Positions 24,066 through 31,810 of a DNA stretch of 33,289 bases are shown piece by piece. Below the pieces are notes generated by a model. That model made no database searches. It was not told where the DNA came from and saw only the letters and a list, made by a program, of their open reading frames with translations. This DNA is from an uncultured Candidatus Saccharibacteria bacterium (GTDB lineage: Bacteria > Patescibacteriota > Saccharimonadia > Saccharimonadales > Saccharimonadaceae). A program made the translations under genes and the position numbers. Positions within the stretch are counted from its first letter, which is position 1. The number at the start of each line of letters is the position of its first letter. Location of the stretch: positions 1-33,289 of the forward strand of contig CAOZKB010000002.1 in assembly GCA_948571325.1 (NCBI GenBank), read 5' to 3'.

Positions 24066-25509
24066 AAAAAATAAAAAACCTAAATTCCGGCTATTCAGTG
24101 CTGTACTTGCTACGGTCTGTATCATCCTCGTGGGCGATGCTGTCGCTCCAACTGCCTCGATTGGTAATTCCCAGTATGTCTGGTGGATTATTATGTTGCT
24201 GGGCTTCTTCGTGCCTTACGGTCTCATCTCTGCCGAGCTCGGTACACAATACCCTTCCGAGGGTGGCATGTACACTTGGGTAAAAAAAGCCTTCGGTGAA
24301 AAATGGGCCGGTCGCGTTGCCTGGTATTATTGGGTAAACTTCCCGCTTTGGGTTGCCAGCCTTGCCGATCTCGTCACTACTATTATTATGCAAATGATTG
24401 GCTTTGAAATGACTTGGCCGCTCATTCTTGCTATCCAGATTTTTTATATCGTATTGGTTAGCGTGCTTGGCTGCTTGCGTATTTCGCAGAGTGCTTGGGT
24501 TTCCAATCTAGGCGCCTTTATGAAATTTGCTTTTATGGCTGGTCTTGGTGGACTTGGTATTTATGTACTTTGCACGCAAGGCACTGCCAATCCAATTGAA
24601 TCCTGGACTGATTTACTTCCGCTCATGGAGGGTGGCAAATTTAGCCTTGCTGGGCTAGGCTTCGTTTCTATGATTATCTTTAATATGCTTGGCTTCGAAG
24701 TTGTTTCCACTTTTGCTGACGATATGAACAATCCGAAAAAAGAAATTCCCAAAGCCATCATTCTCGGCGGTATTTTAATTGCGGTTTTCTACCTCCTGCC
24801 AAGTTTCGGGATTGGTGTTGCCATCCCAGTTGATGAGCTTAGTACCGATTCTGGCCTACTCGATAGTTACCAAATTCTACTCGCTACTATCGGCGCTTCA
24901 GCCGGCCTCACCAAGGCGATCATCGTCATAGTTGGAGGACTTTTCATTTACACTCTCATTGCCAATATTTCTTCCTGGAACTTTGGTGTTAACTCTGTTA
25001 TCGCTTATGCCGCTGAAGACGGCACCTTTCCCAAATCATGGGCTAAGCGCAATAAAGATGGCGTGCCTTATGTCGTTTCTGTCTGGACTGGTGTTGTTGC
25101 CTTAGTCATTTCTATTACTGGTATCGTCGCCTCGCAAATTAACGAAGATATCTCCAACCTCTTCTGGACTTTCTTCTCCCTCAGCCTCGTTACTTTGTTG
25201 CTAAGTTATCTGCCGATGTTTATGGCCTTCCTTAAACTTCATAAAAAAGGCCCCGCCGAGCAAAACGGTTTCTGGATTGAAGGTGGTAAATTCAAAATGT
25301 ACCTTTTTGGCATTCTCCCATTCGTCTTGTTGGTTATCGCCCTCTTCTTCACCCTCTTTCCCGAATTCAACCTCGAAATGTTTGAATATAACTGGCCACT
25401 CATCGTTGGCGCTTGTATTGCCGTAATTATTGGTGAATTTATGGTACTTGGTGCAGGGAGGCATAAAACTACCAAAAAACCTCAAGAATCACCAACTCTC
25501 GAAGCATAG
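24058..25509 (+). CDS. APC-family antiporter, probably agmatine/putrescine
   Basis: ATG 24058 is preferred because AAGGAGG lies 6 nt before it; an in-frame ATG at 24025 inside ptcA is unlikely. The 483-residue product has about twelve hydrophobic segments and APC-superfamily marks: an unwound first helix region (DAVAPTASIG), GGMYTWVKKAFG and FEVVSTFADDMNNPKKEIPKA. Its place between PTC and agmatine deiminase matches AguD/AgcD, which exchange agmatine for putrescine across the membrane. Substrate is inferred from context; other amines or amino acids are possible. The first gene's stop overlaps its start by 8 nt. Confidence 0.85.
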   Translation: MPEKNKKPKFRLFSAVLATVCIILVGDAVAPTASIGNSQYVWWIIMLLGFFVPYGLISAELGTQYPSEGGMYTWVKKAFGEKWAGRVAWYYWVNFPLWVASLADLVTTIIMQMIGFEMTWPLILAIQIFYIVLVSVLGCLRISQSAWVSNLGAFMKFAFMAGLGGLGIYVLCTQGTANPIESWTDLLPLMEGGKFSLAGLGFVSMIIFNMLGFEVVSTFADDMNNPKKEIPKAIILGGILIAVFYLLPSFGIGVAIPVDELSTDSGLLDSYQILLATIGASAGLTKAIIVIVGGLFIYTLIANISSWNFGVNSVIAYAAEDGTFPKSWAKRNKDGVPYVVSVWTGVVALVISITGIVASQINEDISNLFWTFFSLSLVTLLLSYLPMFMAFLKLHKKGPAEQNGFWIEGGKFKMYLFGILPFVLLVIALFFTLFPEFNLEMFEYNWPLIVGACIAVIIGEFMVLGAGRHKTTKKPQESPTLEA

Positions 25510-25538
25510 CACTAAATTTTAGAAAGGAAATAAATAAT

Positions 25539-26636
25539 ATGCGAATTCAAGATTCTACTCCCAAATCCGACGGCTTCTTTATGCCGTCCGAAATGACAAA
25601 TCACCGTTGCACCTATATGCTTTGGCCTGAACGCGAAGATAACTGGCGCGGTGGCGCGAAGCCAGCTCAAGCCGTATTTCGTCAAGTTGCTGAAACTATT
25701 GCAAAATACGAACCAGTTGTACTTGGCGTTAATAAAAGCCAATATGCGCATGTGCTCGAGCTAAATATGCCAAACGTTCGCGTGGTCGAAATTAGTAACG
25801 ACGACTCGTGGATTCGTGACTGTGGTGCAACTATGGTTGTGAATGGCAATGGTGAAATGCGTGGAGTCGACTGGAAATTTAATGCTTGGGGCGGCCTCGT
25901 CAACGGTCTTTACTTCCCGTGGGATCAGGATGACTTTGTTGCTGCAAAAATGTGCGCCATCGAGAATGTTGATCGTTACCGCTTGAGTGATTTTGTGCTG
26001 GAGGGTGGTTCAATTCATTCTGACGGCGAGGGAACTATCCTTACCACGGAAGAATGTCTACTTGACCCAGGACGTAATCCAGACATGAGTAAAGAAGAAA
26101 TCGAAGCTATACTCAAACAATATCTCGGCGCCGAAAAAGTCCTTTGGCTACCAAAAGGAATTTATATGGACGAAGACACTAATGGCCACGTTGATAATAT
26201 CTGTCAATTCGTCGCACCGGGTAAAGTGGTTCTTGCTTGGGAAGATAACGAAGCCGATCCTCAACACGAACGTTCTCAGCTTGCCTACGACTATCTCAGT
26301 CAGCAAACTGATGCTCAGGGTCGTCAAATCGAAATCGTCAAAATCCACGTGCCAAATCCCATTCTGATTACTCAAGAAGAATCTGAAGGTGTTGATGTGG
26401 TTGAAGGGACTTTCCCCCGCAACGAAGGTGATCGCTTGCCCGCCAGTTACATCAATTATTACAACTGTAACGGCGCTGTCATTGTTCCAGTTTTTAATGA
26501 TGAACACGACCAGGCTGCCGTCGATACTTTACAGCAGCTCTTCCCGAATAAGGTTATCGAGCCAATTTACGCTCGTGAAATTTTACTTGGTGGCGGCAAT
26601 ATCCACTGTATCACTCAACAAGTTCCGCAAGCATAA
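25539..26636 (+). CDS. aguA: Agmatine deiminase
   Basis: This enzyme converts agmatine to N-carbamoylputrescine and ammonia. The 365 residues match the bacterial agmatine deiminase family: DSWIRDCG near 89-96, the GHVDN motif with His217 and Asp219, and the C-terminal GGGNIHC with nucleophile Cys357. AGAAAGGA lies about 10 nt before the ATG. It follows the antiporter by 29 nt and precedes gpmI by 26 nt in one run of plus-strand genes. No carbamate kinase or regulator of the agu type is encoded alongside it here. Confidence 0.96.
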   Translation: MRIQDSTPKSDGFFMPSEMTNHRCTYMLWPEREDNWRGGAKPAQAVFRQVAETIAKYEPVVLGVNKSQYAHVLELNMPNVRVVEISNDDSWIRDCGATMVVNGNGEMRGVDWKFNAWGGLVNGLYFPWDQDDFVAAKMCAIENVDRYRLSDFVLEGGSIHSDGEGTILTTEECLLDPGRNPDMSKEEIEAILKQYLGAEKVLWLPKGIYMDEDTNGHVDNICQFVAPGKVVLAWEDNEADPQHERSQLAYDYLSQQTDAQGRQIEIVKIHVPNPILITQEESEGVDVVEGTFPRNEGDRLPASYINYYNCNGAVIVPVFNDEHDQAAVDTLQQLFPNKVIEPIYAREILLGGGNIHCITQQVPQA

Positions 26637-26662
26637 TAAAAAATCGAGAGGAAAATCGCAAA

Positions 26663-28267
26663 ATGTTAAAACTTCATTATAAAGGGCCCGTTGTTCTCGC
26701 CATTATGGATGGCGTTGGCCTCAATTTACGTCGTAGTGGTAATGCTGTACGTCAGGCGCATACCGAATTTCTCGATTTTGCCTTAAGTCGCTACCTTAAT
26801 GTTTCGCTCGATGCTTCTGGCGAAGCTGTCGGCATTCTGTCTGGCCAAATGGGTAATTCTGAAGTTGGACATAATGCTCTTGGCGCCGGCCAGATTATTA
26901 AACAAGGTATCGCTGGTATCGAAGCCGCTTTCAAAACTGGCGACATTTGGCGGTCCAAAGCCTGGCGCGGCGCCATGAAGCAGTTAGGCGCTGGGGGTCA
27001 AGACGTAGCGCGTGGCACTTTGCATTTTGCCGGCATCTTTTCGGATGGCGGCGTGCACAGTGATATTGCGCACCTCGAGCAAATGATTCAGCGGGCTTAC
27101 GATGAGGGCGTGCGCAAGATTCGCATTCACTGCGTCTTTGACGGGCGCGATGTGGCGCCGCAATCGGAGCCCAAATATATTGAGCGTATAGAGAAGTTCT
27201 GTGCGCAGTTTAAGGATGCGGACTTCCGTATCGCTAGCGGCGCCGGCCGTATGGTTGCCACCGCCGACCGCTACGGCAACGACTGGGGAATGGTTAAACT
27301 TGGCTGGGATATGATGGTTCACGGCAAAGCTCCTCGTACCTTTAAATCCGCCAGCGAAGCCATTAAAACTTTTCGTAAAGAAGACGCTACGGTGCAAGAT
27401 CAATATCTCCCGGCCTTTGTCGTTGTTGGAGAAGACAAGCCAGTGGGGAAAGTCAAAGATGGTGACGCCTTTATTTATTATGATTTTCGCGCCGACCGTG
27501 CCGTCGAAATCGCGCAGGCTTTCGTTGAAGAGGATTTCGATAAGTTTAACCGTGGGAAAGTTCCAGAAATTTATTTTGCCGGTATGATGGAATACGATGG
27601 TGACAAGCATATTCCGAAACACGTCCTCGTTCCGCCCGTTGTCATCGAGGAACCACTTAACGTTTTCCTCGGCAAACACCAAATCTCTCAACTCGCCGTG
27701 TCAGAAACTGTCAAATTCGGTCATGTTACCTACTACTTTAACGGTAATAGTTATAAAAAAGCTCCGGGCGAAAAACATATTGAGATTCCTTCCGATACTG
27801 TGCCCTTCGATACTCGCCCATGGATGAAATCTGCCGAAACCACTGACATCGTGCTGGAAAATATGGAAAAATACGACTTTATTCGCATCAATTACCCTGC
27901 CGGTGATATGGTTGGACATTTTGCCGAACTTGAACCTACTATTGTAGCGGTTGAGGCTGTTGACATTCAACTTGCGCGCCTTGCGAAAAGGGTCGACGAA
28001 TTAGGTGGTGTTCTTATTATCACGGCCGACCATGGCAACGCCGAAGAACTTATCGATCGTAACGGCATGGCTAAGACCTCTCATACTACTAATCAAGTTC
28101 CTTGCATTTTCTATGACAATACTCCGAACGCGAAGAAATATCGTAAAGCTAGTCTTAAGGACCCTGGACTTACTAATCTCGCTGCTACTATCGCTACCTT
28201 GCTTGGTCAGCCAGACTATCCTGCTCACTGGCGCAAACCTTTGATTAAGGTTCCGGAGAAAAAGTAG
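26663..28267 (+). CDS. gpmI: Cofactor-independent phosphoglycerate mutase
   Basis: iPGM interconverts 3- and 2-phosphoglycerate in lower glycolysis, using two metal ions. The 534 residues show the alkaline-phosphatase-like fold marks: MDGVG with Asp16, GNSEVGHNALG with nucleophile Ser66, FDGRDV, DRYGNDW, FRADR and the late ADHGNAE motif. Length is slightly above the common 510. GAGAGGAAAA stands before the ATG. It is last in the agmatine run, only 26 nt after aguA, where other agu operons carry carbamate kinase. Its stop codon abuts the -10 box of the next gene. Confidence 0.96.
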   Translation: MLKLHYKGPVVLAIMDGVGLNLRRSGNAVRQAHTEFLDFALSRYLNVSLDASGEAVGILSGQMGNSEVGHNALGAGQIIKQGIAGIEAAFKTGDIWRSKAWRGAMKQLGAGGQDVARGTLHFAGIFSDGGVHSDIAHLEQMIQRAYDEGVRKIRIHCVFDGRDVAPQSEPKYIERIEKFCAQFKDADFRIASGAGRMVATADRYGNDWGMVKLGWDMMVHGKAPRTFKSASEAIKTFRKEDATVQDQYLPAFVVVGEDKPVGKVKDGDAFIYYDFRADRAVEIAQAFVEEDFDKFNRGKVPEIYFAGMMEYDGDKHIPKHVLVPPVVIEEPLNVFLGKHQISQLAVSETVKFGHVTYYFNGNSYKKAPGEKHIEIPSDTVPFDTRPWMKSAETTDIVLENMEKYDFIRINYPAGDMVGHFAELEPTIVAVEAVDIQLARLAKRVDELGGVLIITADHGNAEELIDRNGMAKTSHTTNQVPCIFYDNTPNAKKYRKASLKDPGLTNLAATIATLLGQPDYPAHWRKPLIKVPEKK

Positions 28268-28273
28268 TATAAT
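28268..28273 (+). promoter_or_regulatory. -10 box of PRC-barrel gene, leaderless
   Basis: TATAAT starts on the base after the gpmI stop and ends 6 nt before the ATG at 28280. Confidence 0.65.
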
Positions 28274-28279
28274 AATTAT

Positions 28280-28885
28280 ATGTTAATCAACGGTTCTCGA
28301 CTTCTTGGTTGTCCAATTCTTAGCCTTCATGTCGGCGGCAAAATCGCTACAGTGGCTGAGTTAATAATCGACCCTGACACTCTTAAGCTTCTAGCTTGTC
28401 GGGTCGATGGCCCGTTGATTGGGGGTGATGTCGGTAATATTCTTTTGATGGACGACGTACGTGAGTTTTCGCGTATGGGCATGATTGTCGATTCAACTGA
28501 CGTCTTCGCCGAGGCGGATGACGTGATTCGTGTGCAAGAAGTCCAAAAGTTGCAATTTCGTCTACTTGGCATTAAGGTTGAGACTCGCCAAAAAGCCAAA
28601 CTTGGTAAAGTCTCGGATTTTACGCTCGATTCATCCACGTGGCGTATCCATCAACTCGTAGTGCAGCGTCCACTTTTAAAATCACTTATTGACCCAGAAT
28701 TATTAATCTCTCGCCGAGAAGTAGTTGAAGTTACTGATTATAAAATTATTGTCAAAGACGAAGAAAAAACTCTCAAACAACAAGCCGAAAAAGCTGCTAT
28801 TTCCACAAACTTCGTCAATCCCTTCCGTCAACAAAACGCTCCCGCGCCCGAACCATCCGAAATCAAAATCGACTCCAAATCGTAA
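28280..28885 (+). CDS. PRC-barrel domain protein
   Basis: The 201-residue product contains two tandem PRC-barrel-like beta domains: the first around residues 1-75 (ILSLHVGGKIATVAELIIDP), the second around 90-160 (KAKLGKVSDFTLD and later strands). A Lys/Gln-rich and Pro-rich tail follows. PRC barrels act in RNA processing (RimM) and in membrane or photosynthetic proteins; this one lacks the RimM N-domain. It is cytosolic by composition, with no signal peptide. A leaderless start is likely. It converges on recX with a gap of 23 bp and no visible terminator. Confidence 0.82.
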   Translation: MLINGSRLLGCPILSLHVGGKIATVAELIIDPDTLKLLACRVDGPLIGGDVGNILLMDDVREFSRMGMIVDSTDVFAEADDVIRVQEVQKLQFRLLGIKVETRQKAKLGKVSDFTLDSSTWRIHQLVVQRPLLKSLIDPELLISRREVVEVTDYKIIVKDEEKTLKQQAEKAAISTNFVNPFRQQNAPAPEPSEIKIDSKS

Positions 28886-28908
28886 TTAGTCCACAGCCTG
28901 CCCGCCTA

Positions 28909-29820
28909 TTAGCGCGCATCATCACCCTCTTCTGCATACCTCTCCAACGCCTCCTTCGCTGTCTGAAAAGGGAATCCTTGTCGCACCAAATAGCCTAGAA
29001 GTCGATGGTCGTCGTATTTGCGTCGCTTTTTCTTAATGATTTTCATCACTTCTTCATCTTCATCGCGCGGAATCTTTGCCAGTGCTTTTTCTGCTATTTC
29101 TCGACTAACACCCTTTTTGGTCAACTCCATTCGCAGGCGCTTTTGGCTAATTCCTTTACGCACGTAACGATTTTCTACAAAATACTCTGCGAACTTTTGA
29201 TCATTAAGGTACTTTTTTTCAATCAATCGTTCCATCACGAGTTCAATAATCTCATCATTAAACTCCGGAAATGGCCTCAAATCGTCGCGCTCGCGCATTC
29301 GATTAGTTTGGCGACGTTTAATCTGTCTTCGCCGTAAGTAATTCTGCGTTTCCCGAATCGAATGAGGGCGCGTTAGTACCCACTCCAGTGTCCGCTGATA
29401 CATCTTGCCAAATTCTGACGCCTGTTGTAGCTCTTTAAGTTCTTTCTTGTTGATTTGTTTGCCGACTTTAAGATTAAAATCTACCACCTGTGTTACATCG
29501 AGCGAAAACGCAAACTTCGTATCCAAAAAAACATTCACACGATTCGGGTCGCGTACCCCAGCCCCTAGTCGCGTAATTGTAAAGGTCTCCGATTGGTCAA
29601 TATTTTCCCATTCCGGCAATTCCTCTAGTGGGCTACCTACTTCACTGTCCGCGCCATAAATCGCTTCCGCCTCTCGCCGCCGTTGTAAAACTTCCTTATC
29701 TTCGTTGCCTCCGTCATCTTCAGGGCTAACAAAAACAGTAGGATTCTCAAGATTTTCAAAATCCTCAAAAAACCCGTTATCCTCCGCACTGGCATCATTT
29801 AATCCCTTAACCCTCAGCAC
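28909..29820 (-). CDS. recX: Recombination regulator RecX
   Basis: RecX binds RecA filaments and restrains recombination. The product has a variable acidic N-terminus (to about 75) and a basic helical C-terminal half with the RecX repeats, for example RTLEWVLTRPHSIRETQNYL and DQKFAEYFVENRYVRKGISQ. I place the start at GTG 29820, 13 nt past the recA stop with a G-run before it, giving 303 residues. A longer frame from ATG 29910 would overlap recA by 77 nt and has no ribosome-binding site. It follows recA in the classic recA-recX order and is presumably cotranscribed. Confidence 0.88.
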   Translation of the reverse strand: MLRVKGLNDASAEDNGFFEDFENLENPTVFVSPEDDGGNEDKEVLQRRREAEAIYGADSEVGSPLEELPEWENIDQSETFTITRLGAGVRDPNRVNVFLDTKFAFSLDVTQVVDFNLKVGKQINKKELKELQQASEFGKMYQRTLEWVLTRPHSIRETQNYLRRRQIKRRQTNRMRERDDLRPFPEFNDEIIELVMERLIEKKYLNDQKFAEYFVENRYVRKGISQKRLRMELTKKGVSREIAEKALAKIPRDEDEEVMKIIKKKRRKYDDHRLLGYLVRQGFPFQTAKEALERYAEEGDDAR

Positions 29821-29833
29821 TCTCGCCCCCCCA

Positions 29834-30934
29834 CTATTTTTCGGCGTTCTGCGCCCTCTCTGCCTCAAGTTCTTCGTCTGACTTACGCGAATCCACTGCA
29901 ATGTAATCATCTTCCGGAATCAAATTTGCCGCAATTCGTACTTGGTGATCAATTTCTTCCAGCAGCTCTGAATTTTCCTTGAGTAATTTCTTCGCCGCTT
30001 CGCGCCCTTGCGCAATAGTCTCCCCTTTGTACTTCAAGAACGAGCCGGCCTTGTCAATAATACCTTTCTGTACCGCCAAATCCAGTACATCGCCCGTCTT
30101 ACTAATCCCCTCATTGTACATAATATCAAATTCCGCTACTCTAAACGGCGCCGCAATCTTGTTCTTCACAATTTTGACTTTTGTGCGGTTACCAGCAATG
30201 TTGTCACCGTCTTTAATCTGCCCAATCCGCCGAATATCCATTCGCACTGAGGCATAAAACTTCAACGCATTGCCGCCAGTTGTGGTTTCTGGGTTACCAA
30301 ACATCACGCCAATCTTCATTCGAATCTGGTTAATAAATATCACCGTTGCTTTCGACTTAGAAATGATACCTGTCAACTTGCGCATCGCCTGTGACATTAA
30401 GCGCGCCTGTAAGCCCATTTGCGCGTCGCCCATATCGCCATCGATTTCTGCCTGTGGTACCAAAGCCGCTACTGAGTCGACTACAATCAAATCGACCGCG
30501 CCGCTCCGCACTAAAGTTTCTGTAATCTCGAGCGCTTGCTCGCCATTATCTGGCTGAGAGATAAAGAGATTATCCGTATCAACGCCAATCTTCTTTGCGT
30601 AAGCTGGATCAAGCGCGTGCTCAGCATCGATAAATGCCGCTTGCCCACCCTGCTTCTGAATCTCCGCAATCGCGTGCAATGCTAAAGTAGTCTTACCAGA
30701 AGACTCCGGGCCGTAAATTTCAATAATGCGCCCCTTCGGGTATCCGCCGCCCAATGCCAAATCGAGCGATAGCGAACCCGACGGTAAAAGCTCTACGTCA
30801 ATTTTCTGCGAATCCCCCAATCGCATAATCGAACCGTCGCCAAATTGTTTCGTAATCTGTGAAATTGCCAAATCAAGTGCTTGCTTCTTGCCAGAATCTT
30901 CTGTAGATTCGGTTGCTGTAGATTTCTTTGCCAT
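29834..30934 (-). CDS. recA: Recombinase RecA
   Basis: RecA forms the ATP-dependent strand-exchange filament on single-stranded DNA. The 366 residues have Walker A GPESSGKTT (75-83), Walker B LIVVDS, the FINQIRMKIGVMFGNPETTT loop L2 region, and the KNKIAAPF C-terminal core. AAAGGAAGG lies before the ATG. The promoter -10 is TGG-TATAAT at 30957-30965, within an inverted repeat that could be an operator. recX follows in the same direction. Confidence 0.98.
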   Translation of the reverse strand: MAKKSTATESTEDSGKKQALDLAISQITKQFGDGSIMRLGDSQKIDVELLPSGSLSLDLALGGGYPKGRIIEIYGPESSGKTTLALHAIAEIQKQGGQAAFIDAEHALDPAYAKKIGVDTDNLFISQPDNGEQALEITETLVRSGAVDLIVVDSVAALVPQAEIDGDMGDAQMGLQARLMSQAMRKLTGIISKSKATVIFINQIRMKIGVMFGNPETTTGGNALKFYASVRMDIRRIGQIKDGDNIAGNRTKVKIVKNKIAAPFRVAEFDIMYNEGISKTGDVLDLAVQKGIIDKAGSFLKYKGETIAQGREAAKKLLKENSELLEEIDHQVRIAANLIPEDDYIAVDSRKSDEELEAERAQNAEK

Positions 30935-30950
30935 ATTACCTTCCTTTGTT

Positions 30951-30987
30951 AGCTCTATTATACCACGGCTAGTAGTATAATAGAGCT
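30951..30987. repeat. Inverted repeat over recA promoter
   Basis: AGCTCTATTATA (30951-30962) is repeated inverted at 30976-30987, 13 nt apart. The left arm holds the recA -10 (minus strand, with TGG at 30963-30965). The right arm holds a plus-strand TATAAT and is followed by a T-rich tract. It could be an operator, a pair of back-to-back promoters, or a terminator hairpin on the plus strand. Confidence 0.72.
30957..30965 (-). promoter_or_regulatory. recA extended -10 promoter
   Basis: On the minus strand TGG-TATAAT gives a short leader carrying the AAAGGAAGG ribosome-binding site. Confidence 0.72.
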
Positions 30988-31022
30988 TTTTATTTTTGAA
31001 TGTTTACCAGTTGTCTGGCAAT

Positions 31023-31062
31023 GGGAGTTTAATCTAGAGTTGTCGTTATAGATTAAACTCCC
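31023..31062. repeat. Perfect 14-bp inverted repeat
   Basis: GGGAGTTTAATCTA (31023-31036) pairs with TAGATTAAACTCCC (31049-31062) around a 12-nt loop. A small CCAG/CTGG hairpin stands just before it. No T-run follows on either strand, so it is not an ordinary terminator. It lies in the 820-bp stretch without a gene between recA and the FISUMP gene. Confidence 0.7.
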
Positions 31063-31348
31063 GGCCGGCCTCGCGTCTTAGTTACTTTAATTTTATGGGC
31101 GTTCGTCTATCTTTTGACCTATCCTTAACGCTCTCACTAAAATCCTCGCAGTTTCTAATTCGCAAGTTCCAGTTTATGCTAGCATGCCCGCAGTATATAA
31201 CAAAAATCTCTCAACTTACAACCCCTAAACTTCCCAAAATCACTATTTTCTTTAATTTATCTAATTGGTTAAGTTTATTTTCCAGAGGTGAAAATCCTCC
31301 CGCTTTTTTCTCCTTTTCAAATCTTTTCTGCTTATTTTTTCGTAAAAC

Positions 31349-31444
31349 TCAGACACTTTTACCATTTTTGTCTAAATCTATACACCTGTCTAAATTTAGA
31401 CACATGTCTGAGATTTTGGGAAATCAGCCTCATCATCTGTCTGA
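31349..31444. repeat. Cluster of TGTCTRA sites with a perfect palindrome
   Basis: Six copies of TGTCTRA or its complement start at 31349, 31369, 31387, 31396, 31405 and 31438. Two of them form the perfect 16-bp palindrome TGTCTAAATTTAGACA at 31387-31402. Several starts are 9 or about 18 bp apart. This looks like a protein-binding array upstream of the promoter at 31467-31494. The surrounding sequence is AT-rich with pyrimidines on the plus strand, and I see no gene in 31063-31466. Confidence 0.55.
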
Positions 31445-31466
31445 TTGACTATTTTTGGGCTTTTGC

Positions 31467-31494
31467 TTGCCTTTACGAATACTTGCGTTATAAT
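31467..31494 (+). promoter_or_regulatory. Promoter of structured RNA
   Basis: TTGCCT (31467-31472), a 16-bp spacer and TATAAT (31489-31494). The expected start near 31501 coincides with the first base of the outer helix of the RNA. Confidence 0.72.
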
Positions 31495-31500
31495 AAAAGA

Positions 31501-31641
31501 GTCATATTCTTATAATTCAGATATTTTTGCTATTTACACGCTAATTTTGAACGCAAAGCGGCATCGCAACCATAGTTCAAAATTAAGTGTAAGCTTATCT
31601 GGATTATGCGTAGGAATATGACACCAGCGGTGTCGCTTTTT
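31501..31641 (+). ncRNA. Candidate structured RNA with end-closing helix
   Basis: Four stacked helices enclose nearly the whole transcript: 31501-31509 with 31614-31622; 31512-31523 with 31596-31607 (12 bp, one G-T); 31534-31539 with 31587-31592; and TAATTTTGAAC (31542-31552) with 31575-31585. A 10-nt bulge lies on the 5' side (31524-31533) and a 22-nt loop at the top. A GACACC-AGC-GGTGTC hairpin and T-run follow. The 5' end pairs from the predicted start site. The overall rod recalls 6S RNA, but its symmetrical bubble is missing, so I leave the class open. It may be an attenuated leader of the FISUMP gene. Confidence 0.62.
31620..31641 (+). terminator. Terminator of structured RNA
   Basis: GACACC (31620-31625), loop AGC and GGTGTC (31629-31634), then GC and five T. 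The first three stem bases also belong to the outer helix, so the two folds compete slightly. Confidence 0.7.
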
Positions 31642-31642
31642 G

Positions 31643-31751
31643 TCTTTGACATCAGAACGGGGCCTTTTCGCAATTCTCTCGGAGCTCACTCATCGGCAAG
31701 ATGCGCTTCGCTCCGGAGAAGCAAAAATACCTCCGTCCTGGTAGTCAAAGA
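31643..31751 (+). ncRNA. Second structured element in FISUMP leader
   Basis: TCTTTGAC (31643-31650) pairs with GTCAAAGA (31744-31751). CAG and ACGG continue with CTG and CCGT. An inner arm pairs TTCTC and CGGAGC (31674-31685) with GCTCCG and GAGAA (31710-31720), and a CATC/GATG hairpin lies inside. It stands 59 nt before the FISUMP start. It may be a riboregulator or the body of a longer leader; no known class is recognised. Confidence 0.52.
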
Positions 31752-31810
31752 GATTAAACTATGGATACCGCAAGATTAATTATTAACCATTATTTCTTGG
31801 AGGTACCCTC

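Noticed and set aside
26984..27691. 235-codon minus-strand frame inside gpmI
   Set aside because: Antisense to conserved catalytic sequence, with no start signals of its own.
29821..29910. Longer N-terminus for RecX overlapping recA
   Set aside because: It would overlap the end of recA by 77 nt without a ribosome-binding site; GTG 29820 after a G-run fits better.
31095..31448. 117-codon plus-strand frame between recA and the FISUMP gene
   Set aside because: No ribosome-binding site, composition dominated by Phe, Leu and Ser from pyrimidine-rich DNA, and it runs through the TGTCTRA array. It reads as chance.
31501..31641. Firm assignment of the rod-like RNA as 6S RNA
   Set aside because: The large symmetrical central bubble that mimics an open promoter is missing; only a 10-nt bulge on one side is seen.
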